Translations under genes and position numbers: made by a program
Notes under the pieces: model-generated
What the model was told of the DNA's origin: nothing
Databases searched by the model: none
What the model saw: only the letters and a program-made list of their open reading frames with translations
Shown: positions 1-10,679 of the stretch, one piece after another
Numbering within the stretch: the stretch's first letter is position 1
How the letters are laid out: each line of letters begins with the position of its first letter
From: Mixophyes australis
Taxonomy: Eukaryota; Chordata; Amphibia; Anura; Limnodynastidae
Direction of reading: 5' to 3'
Assembly: GCA_036250195.1 (NCBI GenBank)
Contig: JAVHZZ010000001.1
Coordinates: 399,208,117 to 399,272,116 of the forward strand
DNA length: 64,000 nucleotides

Positions 1-432
1 AAAACCATTGCCACGCCCTGCCGTGACTAAACTTACATATTCTGATGTGCACAGAACCTGCTAGTAAGTAGCCGTGGACTCCTTCTGTGCTCAGTGGATG
101 CAATATATATTCTATGTGTTTTATTGATACTTGCATTTATGTCCCATATATATATATATTCCTTGTGATTTGCAGTACTGCCGTGTTTAATGCTTAAACA
201 TTGTAATGTTATATATGATACTCTGCTTATCTCTACATCTCATTACTATTTGCTGCATTGTTGTTATGTGTTGACATGTACTATGCTCATATTCATTGAA
301 GTACATATTAAGCAGACCCATTGCCTTGTGTTTTTATTCTCTAAGCATCATATGATCCTGACTCAGCTAGTCACGTGCCCAGGCCTTCGTGGGAACCGCC
401 CACTTGGCCTGATATTATTCCAGTCCATAACA
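1..432. other. Non-coding, nothing recognised
   Basis: No gene or named repeat is visible. There is a short TA-rich stretch near 148-160. Reading frames here are short and have no family signature. Confidence 0.6.
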
Positions 433-886
433 GGCAGGCTTGGTGTACATCTGCAGTCACATTGTACCCGGTTATATAGGTAACACACAAAGAGAAGAGC
501 TCCATTGCTCCATTGATAATTGTCATTGCTGCAATACAAATACTAGGGCTGGCAGGCTTGGTGTAAATCTGCAGTCACATTGTACTGTGTTATATAGGTA
601 AGACACAAAGAGGAGAGCTCCATTGCTCCATTGCTAATTGTCATTGCTGAAATACAAATTCTAGGGCTGGCAGGCTTGGTGTAAATCTGCAGTCACATTG
701 TACTGTGGTATATAGGTTACACACAAAAAGGAGAGCTCCATTGCTAATTGTCAATGCTGAAATACAAATACTAGGGATGGCAGGCTTGGTGTAAATCTGC
801 AGTCACATTGTACTGTGTTATATAGGTTACACACAAAAAGGAGAGCCTCATTGCTCCATTGCTAATTGTCATTGCTGAAATAGAAA
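433..886 (+). repeat. Tandem repeat, about 118 bp x 4
   Basis: The phrase ggcaggcttggtgta recurs at 433, 551, 669 and 779 (the first copy has gta-c for gta-a). Each is followed by the same tctgcagtcacattgta block, a tatatagg block and a gagctccattgct block. Spacings are 118, 118 and 110 bp. The units differ by a few substitutions and small indels, so this is a moderately old minisatellite. No coding potential is seen. Confidence 0.85.
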
Positions 887-1059
887 TCTCCAGTCTCAGT
901 CATGATGATACTAATCCCTCTACCTCATGTGCTAAAGTCTATGTTCAAGTGCATAGTGGTTTTAAGCCAGGGAAACAAAAATGTAAATAAAAAGTTTGTA
1001 CCTTTGTAAAGAAAAAAACACCTCTCTAATAAAGGTGAAAGTTTACTGTACAAAAACAT

Positions 1060-1690
1060 AAAATTGCTAACATGCCTTTCTACCCAAAGTATTACCAAGC
1101 ATACCAGCATCAGCTAGCTCCCTTCTCTCAGCTAGATCTCAGCACCTGCAATCTTCACTGTCATCATATTCACCCTCATCAGTGTGTACATCATCCTCAA
1201 ACAATACTAATTCATCCCTGCTGGAATCCACCATCACAGAAGTCTGTGTACTTTGATGTAATTGCTGGTAATGGCCTTCCTCGTGGAATTTGTAGTTCAT
1301 TTTACGAAAGAGCTGTCACGATTTTTGGACAACTCTTTTAGACCAGACCAAATGTCAAAATGTTGTGCAGAGTCATTTGCATCATCACTGGGTGTCTTGG
1401 GAAAGCTAAGTTTTTTCCTAACATCAATTTCCAGAGAAACTGAAGGAGGAGATGTCATTGTGTCATGTACCATTTGAGCTTGCTGACCAGGAGCTCATTG
1501 CATTGCTTGAGATCTGGATCAGTTGGAAAGAAATAAAAGACATAGCTCTTAAACCTAGGACCCAGTTGCCAAAATGTAATGATGTTGATAACTCTTGGAT
1601 CCTGACGAAGAGAACCAATCATTGTGCTGCATGTTGAAAAATCACATTCACTTGCAAACATGAGGGCTGCCATGATCACATGTGCCGTAG
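1060..1690 (-). pseudogene. Decayed hAT transposase fragment
   Basis: Minus-strand translation around 1480-1640 gives a piece with the words QDPRV, PRFKSYV and LFP/FFPTD. It aligns by eye with the LCQDPRVVTLL...LDPRFKAYVVSLFPAD region of the intact hAT transposase at 15764-18760. Further minus-strand text toward 1330 contains a WSGLK-like word, also matching that protein. Stops and frameshifts interrupt it. It is a dead relative of the hAT family found later in the window. The left boundary is uncertain and no termini are seen. Confidence 0.7.
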
Positions 1691-1799
1691 AGGGGCCGAG
1701 GAGGAGCAGGAGGGCCTGGAGGAGGCCATTGATTTGGAGAAGGCAGAAGAGGCTGTTGATTTGGAGCAGTGCCAGGAACCCATTGCTTGGAGCAGGGTC

Positions 1800-2165
1800 A
1801 GGAGGGTGAGGAGCAAGAACTCCCACTTTAGACTTGTCAGACCACAAGACTTTCTGGCGAATCTATATAGTTTGTTGTACATAGCATTTTACTAACTCTA
1901 TGTAAAGAAGGATTTGTTTTTGTTAGCCATGGCTGTTTCCTTGTGACCCTCCCTTCTATAACAGCCTTTTTTGTGGAAGGCTTTAGAGATTTTTGACCCA
2001 CATATATGATCTTCAATCACAGCCACTGGCTTATGTAGCTCATTCAATGTCCCAGTTGGCCTTGCAGTAATTTGTAAGTGTCCTTCTTGTCCTATCTAGT
2101 GGAATGGTCTGATGTAGACAGTGTGACTGTAGTAGGCTTCTTCCGTTTCTGTAAAATGGACTGCA
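1800..2165 (-). pseudogene. Tc1/mariner-like transposase remnant
   Basis: On the minus strand a broken frame reads SKISKAFHKKGCYRR, followed further on by a V-WSDKSKV word. This resembles the 'T-ISKALH--GLYGR' linker and the 'VLWSDE-K' catalytic region of Tc1-type transposases. Several stops and frameshifts are present. No terminal inverted repeats were located. The stretch from about 1690 to 1800 between this and the hAT remnant is a simple GA-rich segment. The family call rests on these short motifs only. Confidence 0.5.
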
Positions 2166-2744
2166 CTGAGCTGCAAGGCTAAAATGTGACAAAAAATATT
2201 GGCTTTAAAAATTTTCAGAAGGCAAGCAATATAAATGCACTATATGAAAACAGAGAGAACAAGGTTGACTCTCTTTATCAGCACATATCTGCTGCTAAGT
2301 ACAGTACTAATTGTGTAAAATGGCTGATGACTCAGTGATAGCTGGCAATTACTTCCAATCTAAATCCTTATATCACTATAAGTGGGTGCAAGTAGACGGA
2401 GTGCCACTAACAACTCTCCCTCCTACATCTGTAGCCAGGTTATTAGCTGTTCCAGTGGTATAAAGTGTATATAATCAATGTAATAAATAAGGCAAAGCTT
2501 TTATGGGCAAATGTAACCCTTTGGATCTATTAAATCTATTGTATGAGAAAAAGTCCACTAAAATAGTCAGCATTTTCTAAAAGTATCAGCATGGAATCTA
2601 AATGAATGATTCCTCAATACACTATGCACTAGAAATCATATACATTTCTTTTTCAGTCTCTACTATAATTTAAGATAAACCATCTTTGTCTCCATAAGCA
2701 CTTAATAACTATGCATAATTATGCATGATATTAAACACTTGCCT
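2166..2744. other. Non-coding, nothing recognised
   Basis: AT-rich sequence with no supported gene, RNA or repeat. Confidence 0.5.
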
Positions 2745-3450
2745 TAGGCTAGGTGAACACTGAGAATTTTCCGACTGATGTTTTATCTACAACGCTTTTA
2801 CCTGCTACCAAAGGTCCGATCGGTCAGGCAATTCTTGCGTACACACTAGACACATTTTAAACGATTTGTGAAAGACCAACTATCCGGACAGTGACTTTTG
2901 ACAGCCATATTATTGTCTTAAATTTATTTCATACACACTGAAACGACTTATGGGCTCCCTGCAGCGATATGTCGAAGAAATGTAAATAAAGGACAGAACA
3001 TTTCAGGCAAAAAAATCCTCCCAAAAACTTTTAAAAAGAAAAGAAAACACATCATTGCCATTCATTCTATAACACATCTTTGTGGTGAATAATTAGGGAA
3101 GCAGACATATGCTATACACATCTATAGAATACACAGTTACTATTGCTTTTCCGTTAGAAGCAACTGATTGCTATTTGATTGACTTGCAGACACTGCACTA
3201 TGTGGGACAGCTAAATACATCAGAAATTTACATACACAGGCTCTGAAAGGAGTCGCAGTTTGAGGAACTATCAGCAGTTGGTCCTGGAATCGGTCATGAA
3301 TTCATACACACTACATGATCGGCGGATGATTGGAACGAGATTATCAAACAGTACGACCAACCAAATGAAACGACAATCTGCACTTTGGATCGACTGTCGT
3401 CCATCGTGTAAGTAGACACACTAACGTGATATCTGACCAAATGTTTGTAT
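2745..3450. mobile_element. Possible non-autonomous DNA transposon remnant
   Basis: The segment begins ggctaggtgaacactgag and repeatedly uses the words tacacact(a/g) and cgat/gatcg on both strands (2840, 2935, 3307, 3415). This is a texture seen in frog MITEs whose interiors are made of diverged inverted subrepeats. I could not define terminal inverted repeats or a target duplication, so family and borders are guesses. Confidence 0.3.
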
Positions 3451-4265
3451 ATTGCTGATTATAGCCTAGCCTTATACTTGACAGTGATACCCCACTCAGC
3501 TGACTACAAATGAATGTAGACAATTGCGGTCTGCAAATAATAATGTTAAAAAAATTGACAGATCTTAAACTGTCAGACAAATCAGTTCTTTTTTATATGT
3601 GCATAAGTTCTTTACCTAATTGTTGACTAAAAAGTAGTTAGGATTTGAATGCTCTGTGTCCAGAATGGTAATTTGGGGATTGAAGGCAGGTCAGAGCTGT
3701 AGTTATGTTGATGAAAAACAAAGAATATGATTCTACATGATCTGTGTCCACACAAAGCTTAGACACTGGGTGCCTCTAAATACTATACAGATCACATCTG
3801 CGTTTATTCACTATTACTCTTCCACAGTTATCTGATGCATTAATTTTATGATGTAAAAATCTGGTTGGACTTATGAAAAAAAGTGTCCAGACTCCTGGAA
3901 ATATTGGCTGGAGAGAAATCACAGTACCCCCCCATTGAAGCAATAATGGTGAAAGCAATATGGAATGAGAAGGTCTTTGTAATGTGGAAACCACTTTAAG
4001 CATTCTACCACTGCAATGAGTATTATATCTAAAATACTGTAAAGTCTAATAGAAGAGAATGACAATGCCACTCTTAGTTTGAAAAAAGTCTGACAAGGAG
4101 AAGGATCACATTCTGGAACCATTAAGGGCTTAGGGAGACCCGCAGATACCCGTCGAATTATCATCGGAGGAGGAGCACAGTTAAGCAAGATTTTCTAAAT
4201 TACTTGACCTAATGCCACCCAAAAAATGTTTTGTTTTCATTAGAATTACCATTTATCCCTTCAAG
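3451..4265. other. Non-coding, nothing recognised
   Basis: No supported gene or repeat. Short frames on the minus strand have no recognisable domain. Confidence 0.5.
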
Positions 4266-4270
4266 ACTAG

Positions 4271-4434
4271 GGGGTATATATGCTAAAACCTCTAAGGACA
4301 AGTAAAGGTGTTGCTCATAGTAACCAATCTAATTCTAGTATCATTTATCTAGTGCACTCTATAAAATGATAACTAGAATTTGATTGCTTGCTATGGCCAA
4401 CACGTCCCTTTTTCCATTTTAGAAATTTTACCCC
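4271..4434. mobile_element. Palindromic MITE, degraded copy (same family as 58102-58264)
   Basis: It starts ggggtatatatgctaaa and ends ttttacccc. Inside are aaccaatctaattctagtat on one arm and its inverted partner actagaatttgattg on the other. This is the same plan as the better preserved copy at 58102-58264, with more mismatches. TAG flanks both ends, so a 3-bp target duplication is possible. It is non-coding and would have been moved by a transposase made elsewhere. Confidence 0.65.
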
Positions 4435-4437
4435 TAG

Positions 4438-5274
4438 ATGTGGTTTACAACACTATAACCCGGCTAATTTTCATTATTTTGTTCTTCCCCAATTACAACA
4501 GGGAATGTTTTTTTTAATTTTTTAAAGTACTCCAAGCAAATGTTATATTTTTTTAAGAACATATAAAGGTTAGGGATTGTGGTAACATATTTAAATAGTT
4601 AGCTTTTTAATTTACGTTCAATAGCTAGAAGAAACAGACAAAAAACATGAAAAGATACACTATCCCAGAATCTTACCCATGAATACTTTCACTTATTTAG
4701 TGTAATCCGAGAAAATGACCCTGAAATGTATTCTTGAGGAGTTATGGTGGTAGTTACAGGGATTTATTTGTCTTTATAAGTTTGATTGACCAGAGGAGAT
4801 ATTTGCAAACTGAATCTACTTATAGTATTTACTAGGAATGAGCAAAATATTCACAACTATTCCATGGATATATTTACTGTATTCCGTATTTGGGTGAAGG
4901 ATTTTGTATGTTTCTCTAGCAGAATTTGGCCTTAAGTGTTCTGTCCAGAATTCCCTCTGTCATTTTTGTTCCATCAGAGCTTTTATCTTATCATATCTCA
5001 ACCACACAATAGAGCAGAATAAAATGTCTCTGTTGTTGTCTCAGCTCTATTCATAGACTATAAATTCATCAAAATGCAGAATGTACAATTTACAAATGGT
5101 CATTCTGAGAGATAGCAAAACAAAAGTGGAAATAGTCTCTTCTGCCACGAAAGTCAATCCCCAAAAAAGGGTCAAAATAATTAAAAAGGGAGAGAAGGAT
5201 TTGGGTCCAAGGGGTATATTTATTAAGCCCTAAACCATGCTGAAACTGCGTTATCTGTATGGTTTAAGTATTAA
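4438..5274. other. Non-coding, nothing firm
   Basis: No gene seen. Around 5212 the phrase ggggtatatttattaa resembles the left end of the palindromic MITE family, but no matching right end was found. Confidence 0.5.
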
Positions 5275-5277
5275 TAA

Positions 5278-5931
5278 TACCCCATTCATACTGCACCAAA
5301 AACCCGGGTTTTTGCAGAGGCACGCTGAAAAACCCGGGTCTTGGTGCAGTATGAATAGTCCAACCACAAAATCCCGGGTCTAAAATCCCGGGACTTAGAC
5401 CCGGGATTTTGCGAGGGGTAATTCCCGGGTTGGACCCCGCTCGCCTGCAGTATGAATGGTGCAACCCGTGTAATTCCCGGGTCTCACCATTCAAACTGTA
5501 AAAAAAAAAAATTGTGAGGTAAAAAGATTTTAATTAATAAAAAATACATAAGAAATGTTTACTTAACTTATTTTCAGCCAGCGGTGTCTCCGGTGCGTTG
5601 CCAGCTGTCAGGGGGACCTCTGGGTTACTAAAATGACGTCATTTCTAATGGACTAGAAATGACATCATTTTAGTACCCAGAGGTCCCCCTGACAGCCGGC
5701 AATGCACCGGAGACACCGCTGGCTGAAAATAAGTTAAGTAAACATTTCTTATGTATTTTTTTTTTAATTAAAATCTTTTTTAACACTTTTTTTTTTCTAA
5801 AACCCGGGTCGGGCAGGTGCAGTATGAACCCGCCCGACCCGGGAATCTTGTTATCTATACTGCCCTGTGCCCCGGCAATATCCCGGGTTAACAACCCGGG
5901 ATATTGCCGGGGCGGCAGTATGAAAGTGGTA
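5278..5931. mobile_element. Harbinger-type MITE rich in CCCGGG, palindrome within palindrome
   Basis: The left end reads taccccattcatactgc and the right end, reverse-complemented, reads taccactttcatactgc. Both ends are flanked by TAA (5275-5277 and 5932-5934), a 3-bp duplication of the TWA type used by PIF/Harbinger transposons. The outer third of each arm is packed with cccggg words in varied flanks. The centre is a separate long inverted repeat. There is no coding frame of note, so it is non-autonomous. Family assignment is from target-site size and terminal layout only. Confidence 0.65.
5520..5781. repeat. Long inverted repeat, about 127-bp arms
   Basis: The left arm 5520-5646 and right arm 5655-5781 are near-perfect reverse complements around an 8-nt spacer (aatggact). 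For example, ccagcggtgtctccggtg at 5578 pairs with caccggagacaccgctgg at 5705. Transcripts or single strands could fold into a very long hairpin. It lies at the centre of the MITE at 5278-5931. Confidence 0.9.
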
Positions 5932-5934
5932 TAA

Positions 5935-7181
5935 GTAAACTGTCTACTTTAAAAAAGCCTGGAGATAACAGAGTCCCCTCAATGGGGACTGCGGTTTGGG
6001 CAAATGTGTAGAAAGCCAAAAACCAAAACAAATATCCTAGATGCCTATAGAGTTAAAATTGTCGTAATTACAAGAAAGTAAGTTTAATGTATAGTAACTA
6101 AAAAATATATATAATATCATCATCATCATCATCATCATTTATTTATATAATATATGATATGGCAGAAGAATACACAAAGGACTCCAACTGCATTAAAAAA
6201 AATATATTAATAATTAGCTATGATGTAGATTATCTCATGACCTAACCATATACATAAAACACTAAAAATAAAAACAATAACTAAATAACAACAAAAATTT
6301 GAATAAATAAGAAATTATAAAACAATGTTAAAAACACAGTATCCACAGCTGCATAATTAATGAACTAAGAGTGTAATATAAGCAAATAAAGTTAGAAGTA
6401 GGGCGAGTAGCCAGCTCACCTCACTATTTGTTCTGTAACACAGTGAGTGATATAGTATGTATTTAATGAAGCACATCTCTCCCTGTGAGGATAATTATAC
6501 AGGAACACAGGGACCATTTGCCGACCTACATATAATGTAGACCTATCTTCTGCCCCCTACAATGGTATGGAGTTTGATGACTCACTTCACCTGTAGCAGA
6601 TGATAATGGGTGCAAACAGCAGCTATTCCTCCCTTTCTGCAGGAGTACAGTTTAAGCGGGTATGAGCTCTGCTGCGGCGATGTAACACTTAGCTAGATAG
6701 GGGATCCTTCATCCCCTCGCTGTAATATTCCAGCTCAAATAATTCTTGTGTAAGTACTTAACGCAGATTATTCCTCATATGGGGGGACTCTGTGTCTCAG
6801 CAGTCAGTTGTAATAGAACATACTGAATTGCTGCAATGACAGATAATAATTAACTTGGCTAAAGTCTGACTGTAAATAAACAGGCCCATTAAAGAGGAAC
6901 AGTTGGGATTTGTGTTTTTGCCTCAAGAAAAACAGTGGTATGACAATAATGGACACACTGGTTGCATTTGCGACAGATCAAGGCTATGAATAGGGCTGTG
7001 ATAATGGACAAGCAGGCAAGGGTATTGCACTGAGTGCAAGTCCTAATAATATGACCACAAAGATGAAAACAGATTGCGAGTTTAGCGACTCCATTAATGT
7101 AAAAAACACTGTTTCCTTCATCGAGGCAATACTGCATTGGCCAGATATTTAATCATGTAAGATTATTATTGGATTATTATT
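5935..7181. other. Non-coding; contains an (ATC)n tail at 6117-6150
   Basis: At 6117-6150 an (atc)n run is followed by atttatttatata. This is the minus-strand appearance of the L2/V-SINE 3' tail seen elsewhere in the window, here with nothing else of the element attached. The rest has no recognised feature. Confidence 0.5.
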
Positions 7182-7516
7182 GGGCAGCACGGTGGCTTAG
7201 TGGTTAGCACTTCTGCCTCACAGCGCTGGGGTCATGAGTTCAATTCCCAACCATGGCCTTATCTGTGTGGAGTTTGTATGTTCTCCCCGTGTTTGCGTGG
7301 GTTTCCTCCAGGTGCTCCGGTTTCCTCCCACACTCCAAAAATATACTAGTAGGTTAATTGGCTGCTATCAAAAATTGACCCTAGGCTCTGCCTGTGTGTG
7401 TGTTAGGGGATTTAGACTGTAAGCTCCAATGGGGCAGGGACTGATGTGAGTGAGTTCTCTGTACAGCGCTGCGGAATCAGTGGCGCTATATAAATAAATG
7501 GTGATGATGATGATGA
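7182..7516 (+). mobile_element. V-SINE, full-length tRNA-derived SINE
   Basis: It starts gggcagcacggtggcttag. A box A-like word (tggcttagtgg, 7193) and a box B-like word (agttcaattcc, 7237) mark an RNA polymerase III promoter derived from a tRNA. The conserved V-SINE core follows (gtatgttctccccgtgtttg, then gctccggtttcctcccacac). The 3' part (gactgtaagctccaatgggg ... gcgctatataaataaatg) ends in a (gat)n run. SINEs encode nothing and depend on a LINE that recognises their 3' tail. Here that tail matches the L2 element at 23983-27067. Confidence 0.9.
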
Positions 7517-7607
7517 TTCTTGTTTATATAGCGCATCCAAATTACGCAGCACTGTACAGAGAATATGGAATCATTCACATCCGTCCCCGCCGTATTGGAG
7601 CTTATGG
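7517..7607 (-). mobile_element. V-SINE/L2-type 3' tail, inverted
   Basis: The text gtttatatagcgcatccaaa ... cagcactgtacagagaat ... gtccccgccgtattggagct is the reverse complement of the V-SINE 3' part. It directly abuts the (gat)n tail of the preceding SINE, so the two lie tail to tail. It is a 5'-truncated copy of about 90 bp. Confidence 0.75.
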
Positions 7608-7718
7608 TCCATCTTTTGTAAGATGCCAGTTCCACATACCGGTGTGTTTTTGGATTGTGTGGGGAGATCAGAGCATTTGGAGAAAACTGTAAACATGGAG
7701 AGAACTATCTGTGGACAG

Positions 7719-7756
7719 GGGCCTATCCATGGATCCATGGATCCATGGATAGGCCC
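7719..7756. repeat. Perfect 38-nt palindrome
   Basis: Centred between 7737 and 7738, every base from 7719 to 7756 pairs with its mirror. The core is a run of alternating ccatgg and ggatcc words. The termini are gggcctatcc and ggataggccc. The origin is unknown. It could be a tandem ccatggat microsatellite caught between inverted flanks, or the tip of a transposon. Confidence 0.9.
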
Positions 7757-9989
7757 TGCACCAAATCGAGCCCATGGTCCCAACATTGTGAGGCAGTAAT
7801 GGCCACCATGCTGCTTTGCAATCATTCTAAATAATAAAAATGAATGCTAAAAGATATATGTAATAAAAAGCGTACAATGTGTGTACTGTATGTATAGTGA
7901 GGTCTTTGTTTACACAATGCTTCTTGATGCCCAAGCATTACACTATTGTACACCAATTTGATAGACTACTGCTGCTACTTGGCCTTGGCTCCATAGTTTT
8001 ACACAAACACAATTGTTTTCATGCTGACTGTTTAGAAGCATCCAGCATGAAAACTGTAGGGAGAATGACAAGGTGAAGGGGATAGTGTGGGTCATATATA
8101 CCAGCTCCTTCATTGCTTGAACAGTAAGACAGCAGCAGGCATTAGATATATTTCTCTTCTAGGAATGAACCTTTGATTACAATTATTTTACTTTTTTAAG
8201 CACATTTAGCTTTTAAAGTATATAAGACTATATTATGCCTTTACAGAGGCACAATTAATAAGTAAGTAATATCTGCCCACGACTGTATAGATTCCTTCTA
8301 ATGGTATTGCACATTGTGCTTTGACAGTCATTGAGCTCTTTCTGCAGTCACAGACAAGAGAGGGCACAAACTGTCTGACAGCAGAGAGTACACGTGTTAT
8401 GCATGGGTGTACAACAAACACTGGTTACATGATAAATGGCGTATTAATAAAACGGCACCTTTTCTCATCCAATTTAGTAATCGGATGGGTACCACACAGA
8501 CAATGTTACTTAAGAAAGAAAGCAGAAAATAATATTTTTAAGCATCTTCCTGCTCTGTAGAGTGTAAAAGATTAGACAATTCATCATTATTCAGTACACT
8601 TTACACCATGTATTTGCCAAAGAGAGGCAGAGCAGCGATAGAAGATTACCTGCAGACAGCTACTAAGGAGATGCGCAATACACTGCAAACACATCCCCCC
8701 TTCTTAACAAACGTGTGCTGATTGTCAAGTGGCTGCTGTGAGTTTTACAGAATATTATTACATTTAGCTGAACTAACTGTAGGGGCTCTCCATTCCAGTT
8801 AATCTGAGTGATGTATAGCTGCTGCAATGAACCATAATGACGCTTACTGAACATGAATTTGTTTTATGACTCATGTAGTCAACAATCTGCAAAAGGCAGT
8901 GATAAAAATATTTCTTTCCCTGTCAGCCTAAAAGGTGACCCGGGGCACAAGAGAGGTATGACTACGTGACAAATAACACACCATATATAATAATATGCTG
9001 TGATAAACAGCTTAATAATGTGCTGTGATATTCAGAGATCAGTAAAGGTATTATAGCCAGTTGACCAGAGGATAGTTTATGTAGGTGTATCTCATTGTCG
9101 TCAGTTATGTTACATTAGGAATTTAAAACATAGTCAGTGTATGGGAGATGCATTTGCTTGGGGGGGGGGGGACAGATGCAATTGTTATTCTCTCTCTCAG
9201 TGATTACTAAGTGATGGAAAAGCACAGTGAAACAATATAGTTGTATAAACAGTGAAAAAAATCTGAGGACAACTAGCAACAATCTTCATCTGCTACATAT
9301 AGCAACTGCTACGCTGGGCAATGTAACTTGTTGGATTTATATCTCTCTATTTCCTTATTTGTTTTTGCCTTATTCTTTACTTATCATCAACCCCCTCTCA
9401 TATCTTACAGGGTTTATCAAATTGTTTTTCTTACTATTCATTCATGACATTATCCTTAGAATTATAATATCCATTCACCTTTCTTTCTGCACATCACACC
9501 CCTTTTACACTTTTATCTTTAATGTAAGACTTTTTACATCTTGCAATAATCTTTTATACCTCTCTCTTCTTCTTATTCTAATTTCTAGTGAGATATCACT
9601 AATTTCAGAACCCCTCCCCACATCTCTCACACATATCTGATTCAAAACACTATAGAAATCCCGCAAATGTCAAATATATCAATTGTCTCTCATTATTTTC
9701 AATATCTTATTCCCCATTGAATTTATGTTCTGTTTGTAACAGAGCCATGATGAAGAGAGGTGGCCATCCTAATGTGGGTGGGGCACCTAGCATTTTACAA
9801 GTACTAGACAGTTCTCAACTCTCTCCTACCTGTTCTTAAAGTTGGACCACATGGTGCTGCTGCTGGCATCTTAAGCTCACTTGCTGCTTGGTTGGATCCT
9901 GGAATGTTGGGGTCCTGTTTGGACAAGAGATTATTCACCTCCTGGAAAGGTGAGCAGTGGGGTGAACAATCTAGTCCTCCCTCCCCCTC
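7757..9989. other. Non-coding, nothing recognised
   Basis: No supported gene. A 12-base G run lies near 9160-9171. The 137-codon plus-strand frame at 9227-9640 is hydrophobic and low in complexity, with no family signature, and I do not call it. Confidence 0.5.
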
Positions 9990-10560
9990 ATCCAGCTGGA
10001 TATTAAATCAGTAGCATTTGTTATTTAATAACCAGGCCTCCTTCCACCCAACCAGTCCCAGACTTTAATTGATAGAATTCCCATTTAATAAATATACATA
10101 TTTCCTCCCATACACCCCTGACATTAAATTAATAGCATCCATGTTAAATAATTAGGCTTCCTTCCCCCTAACCAGCACCATATTAATTAATAGTGTTTAT
10201 GTTTTAAAAATAAACCTCCTTCCTTCCTACCAGCGCCAACATTAAATTAATTGCATTCCTATTTATTATGTGGATCTATTTCCCCCCACCACCCCTAACA
10301 TTAAATTAATAGTATTCCCATTAATAAGCCAACATATTCCCCAACCACCAGCAGCACCAACAATAAATCGATAACAGTCCCATTTAGTAAATAGACAAAT
10401 TCCAACCCCTAACCCACCCCCACTTCCGCCAGCCACGACATTAAAATAATAACAATGCTTGTAAAGGGATTGGCATTTAATAAAAAGGTCTATTTCTCCA
10501 CAAGTCCCAAAATCAAATTAATAGCTTAGAAATCTCCCTAAATTTAATAGAGATTATTAT
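9990..10560 (+). repeat. Degenerate tandem repeat, about 60 bp x 8
   Basis: Variants of cattaaattaatagca recur at about 10001, 10064, 10122, 10181, 10240, 10300, 10362 and 10430, separated by ccttcccccc-type pyrimidine blocks. The period is 58-68 bp. The units are diverged. It lies directly before another pyrimidine-rich array. Confidence 0.75.
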
Positions 10561-10679
10561 TGCTAATACAGACATCATCTTTTGAATATATTACTTATAG
10601 TTATACTTAATTTCTTATGTTTTGTGGTATTTATGTGGCATATATTTTTGGCAAACAATGAAAAATCCCTATTCTCTCC

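Noticed and set aside
190..483. 97-codon frame at the left edge
   Set aside because: It runs into the tandem repeat at 433 and has no domain.
7182..7250. tRNA gene
   Set aside because: Box A and box B are present, but no cloverleaf can be drawn and the V-SINE core follows directly; it is a SINE head.
9227..9640. 137-codon open frame, plus strand
   Set aside because: Low-complexity hydrophobic text rich in F, L, I and S from a T-rich region; no domain, no splice context.
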